Below, one piece after another: positions 5,452 through 6,590 of a stretch of 6,590 bases of DNA (position 1 is its first letter; every line of letters starts with the position of its first letter). The notes under the pieces were generated by a model. That model had not been told where the DNA came from. It worked only from the letters and a program-made list of their open reading frames with translations, and ran no database searches. This DNA is from Bacillus sp. (in: firmicutes) (GTDB lineage: Bacteria; Bacillota; Bacilli; Bacillales; Cytobacillaceae). The position numbers and the translations under genes are program-made. Location: assembly GCA_003457145.1 (NCBI GenBank), contig DMSR01000496.1:9973-16562 (forward strand). Reading direction: 5' to 3'.

Positions 5452-6573
5452 ATGATTAATAACGAACGCTTATTGAATGAGTTTTTGGAGCTAGTCCAAA
5501 TTGACTCAGAAACAAAGTATGAAACTGAAATTGCACGTGTCCTTAAGCAAAAATTCACCGATTTAGGACTTGAGGTATTCGAAGATGATACGACTGCTGA
5601 AACAGGGCATGGAGCAGGAAACCTGATCTGTACGCTAAACGGAACGAAGGATGGTGTGGACACCATTTACTTTACTTCTCATATGGATACAGTTGTTCCT
5701 GCCAATGGTGTAAAGCCTTCTATAAAGGATGGCTATGTCGTGACAGATGGAACGACAATTCTTGGGGCAGATGACAAAGCTGGCCTGGCAGTTATGCTAG
5801 AAACCATCCGAGTATTGAAAGAACAATCCATTCCGCACGGCACAATTCAATTCATCATTACTGTCGGGGAAGAATCCGGCCTGGTCGGTGCTAAGGTACT
5901 TGACCCTTCACTAGTGAAGGCTAAATACGGGTATGCTCTTGACAGTGATGGCAAGGTCGGAAACATTATTGTAGCGGCACCGACACAGGCGAAGGTAGCG
6001 GCTGTCATCCATGGGAAAACTGCCCATGCTGGTGTAGCACCTGAAAAGGGTATTTCAGCAATTACGATTGCAGCAAAGGCTGTTTCGAGAATGCCTCTCG
6101 GGCGTATTGACGAAGAAACGACTGCCAATATTGGCCGTTTCCAAGGCGGCACACAGACGAATATCGTTTGCGACCGTGTAGAAATACTTGCTGAAGCCAG
6201 ATCATTAATACCTGAGAAAATGGAATCGCAAGTCAGCAAAATGAAAGAAGCGTTTGAGTCTGCAGCTCAGGAAATGGGGGGCAAGGCAGATGTTGAGGTC
6301 CAGGTCATGTATCCTGGCTTCAAATTTGGCGAAGGCGATCTAGTCGTTGAACTCGCGAGGAAAGCAGCAGCTAAAATTGGCAGAAGCTGCGAATTGCTGC
6401 AAAGCGGAGGAGGAAGCGATGCCAATGTGATTGCTGGCTTTGGTATTCCGACAGTCAATCTTTCTGTAGGTTACGAAGAAATACACACAACCAATGAAAG
6501 AATGCCAATTGAAGAACTTGAGAAGCTAAGTGAAATGGTCGTTGAGTTAATTAAAGAAGTAGCAGAACAATAA
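5452..6573 (+). CDS. yqjE: M20-family metallopeptidase, peptidase T-like (tripeptidase)
   Basis: A 373-residue cytoplasmic di-zinc aminopeptidase of the M20 family, closest in pattern to peptidase T-like proteins (B. subtilis YqjE), which remove N-terminal residues from short peptides. Metal and catalytic residues are in place: His77 and Asp79 (SHMDTV), bridging Asp107 (GADDKAGLAV), Glu140 and Glu141 (VGEESGL), Asp164 or Asp166 (YALDSDG) and His345 (EEIHTTNE). The dimerisation/lid insert is marked by HGKTAHAGVAPEKG (187-200) and a GRFQGGTQTNIV stretch. The start ATG 5452 follows GGAGG (5437-5441) by 10 nt and gives MINNERLLNEFLELVQID, the usual N-terminus. The frame can be extended back to ATG 5383, but those 23 codons have no SD and cover the candidate promoter. 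Substrate range cannot be read from the sequence. Confidence 0.92.
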   Translation: MINNERLLNEFLELVQIDSETKYETEIARVLKQKFTDLGLEVFEDDTTAETGHGAGNLICTLNGTKDGVDTIYFTSHMDTVVPANGVKPSIKDGYVVTDGTTILGADDKAGLAVMLETIRVLKEQSIPHGTIQFIITVGEESGLVGAKVLDPSLVKAKYGYALDSDGKVGNIIVAAPTQAKVAAVIHGKTAHAGVAPEKGISAITIAAKAVSRMPLGRIDEETTANIGRFQGGTQTNIVCDRVEILAEARSLIPEKMESQVSKMKEAFESAAQEMGGKADVEVQVMYPGFKFGEGDLVVELARKAAAKIGRSCELLQSGGGSDANVIAGFGIPTVNLSVGYEEIHTTNERMPIEELEKLSEMVVELIKEVAEQ

Positions 6574-6577
6574 GATT

Positions 6578-6590
6578 AAAAAGGGCTTCC
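6578..6590 (+). terminator. Probable first arm of a terminator cut by the window end
   Basis: AAAAAGGGCTTCC begins 4 nt after the peptidase stop. A-run followed by GGGCTTCC is the usual left half of a Bacillus hairpin terminator, with GGAAGCCC and a T-run expected next. Only the left half is visible, so this is a prediction. Confidence 0.35.

Noticed and set aside
5847..6239. 130-codon - strand frame opposite the peptidase gene.
   Set aside because: It is antisense to a well-supported enzyme with intact catalytic motifs and shows no SD or promoter of its own; it is a codon-bias shadow.

Overview
The window looks like chromosomal core sequence from a member of the Bacillaceae (low-to-moderate GC Firmicute). 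The signs are strong AGGAGG-type ribosome binding sites, GTG and TTG starts, U-tailed hairpin terminators, and a gene order that matches the Bacillus subtilis yqiY-yqiZ-yqjA-yqjB-yqjC-yqjD-yqjE neighbourhood as I remember it. All seven long genes are on the + strand; one very small gene lies on the - strand between them. I see no mobile element, CRISPR array, phage gene, rRNA or tRNA.

Region 1 (1-1270) is the 3' part of an amino-acid (probably arginine) ABC importer operon. It holds a truncated permease (artQ), then the ATPase (artM), which overlaps artQ by 8 bp, and a rho-independent terminator. Region 2 (about 1330-2970) is a two-gene unit: a YqjA-like membrane protein of the ArAE_1/DUF939 (FUSC-like) group, then a small YkuD-type L,D-transpeptidase. 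It ends in a symmetric terminator that can serve both strands.

Region 3 (2998-3166, - strand) holds a 31-codon membrane miniprotein gene with its own SD and a good SigA-type promoter. It resembles Prli42, the small membrane protein that anchors the stressosome in Listeria and relatives. Region 4 (3167-5376) starts with an AT-rich, palindrome-containing intergenic stretch. It continues with a tightly coupled pair: a methylmalonyl-CoA epimerase-like protein and an acyl-CoA (propionyl-CoA type) carboxylase carboxyltransferase subunit starting at TTG. Together these would carry propionyl-CoA towards (R)-methylmalonyl-CoA, but the biotin carboxylase, the biotin carrier and the mutase are not in the window. 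Region 5 (5387-6590) is an M20-family, peptidase T-like metallopeptidase with its own promoter, and probably the first arm of its terminator at the window edge.

No clearly new system is visible. The most useful observations are the tiny Prli42-like gene, two start-site corrections (carboxyltransferase at TTG 3826, peptidase at ATG 5452), a non-Asp residue at the reported substrate-specificity position of the carboxyltransferase, and unassigned inverted repeats upstream of yqjA and yqjC.
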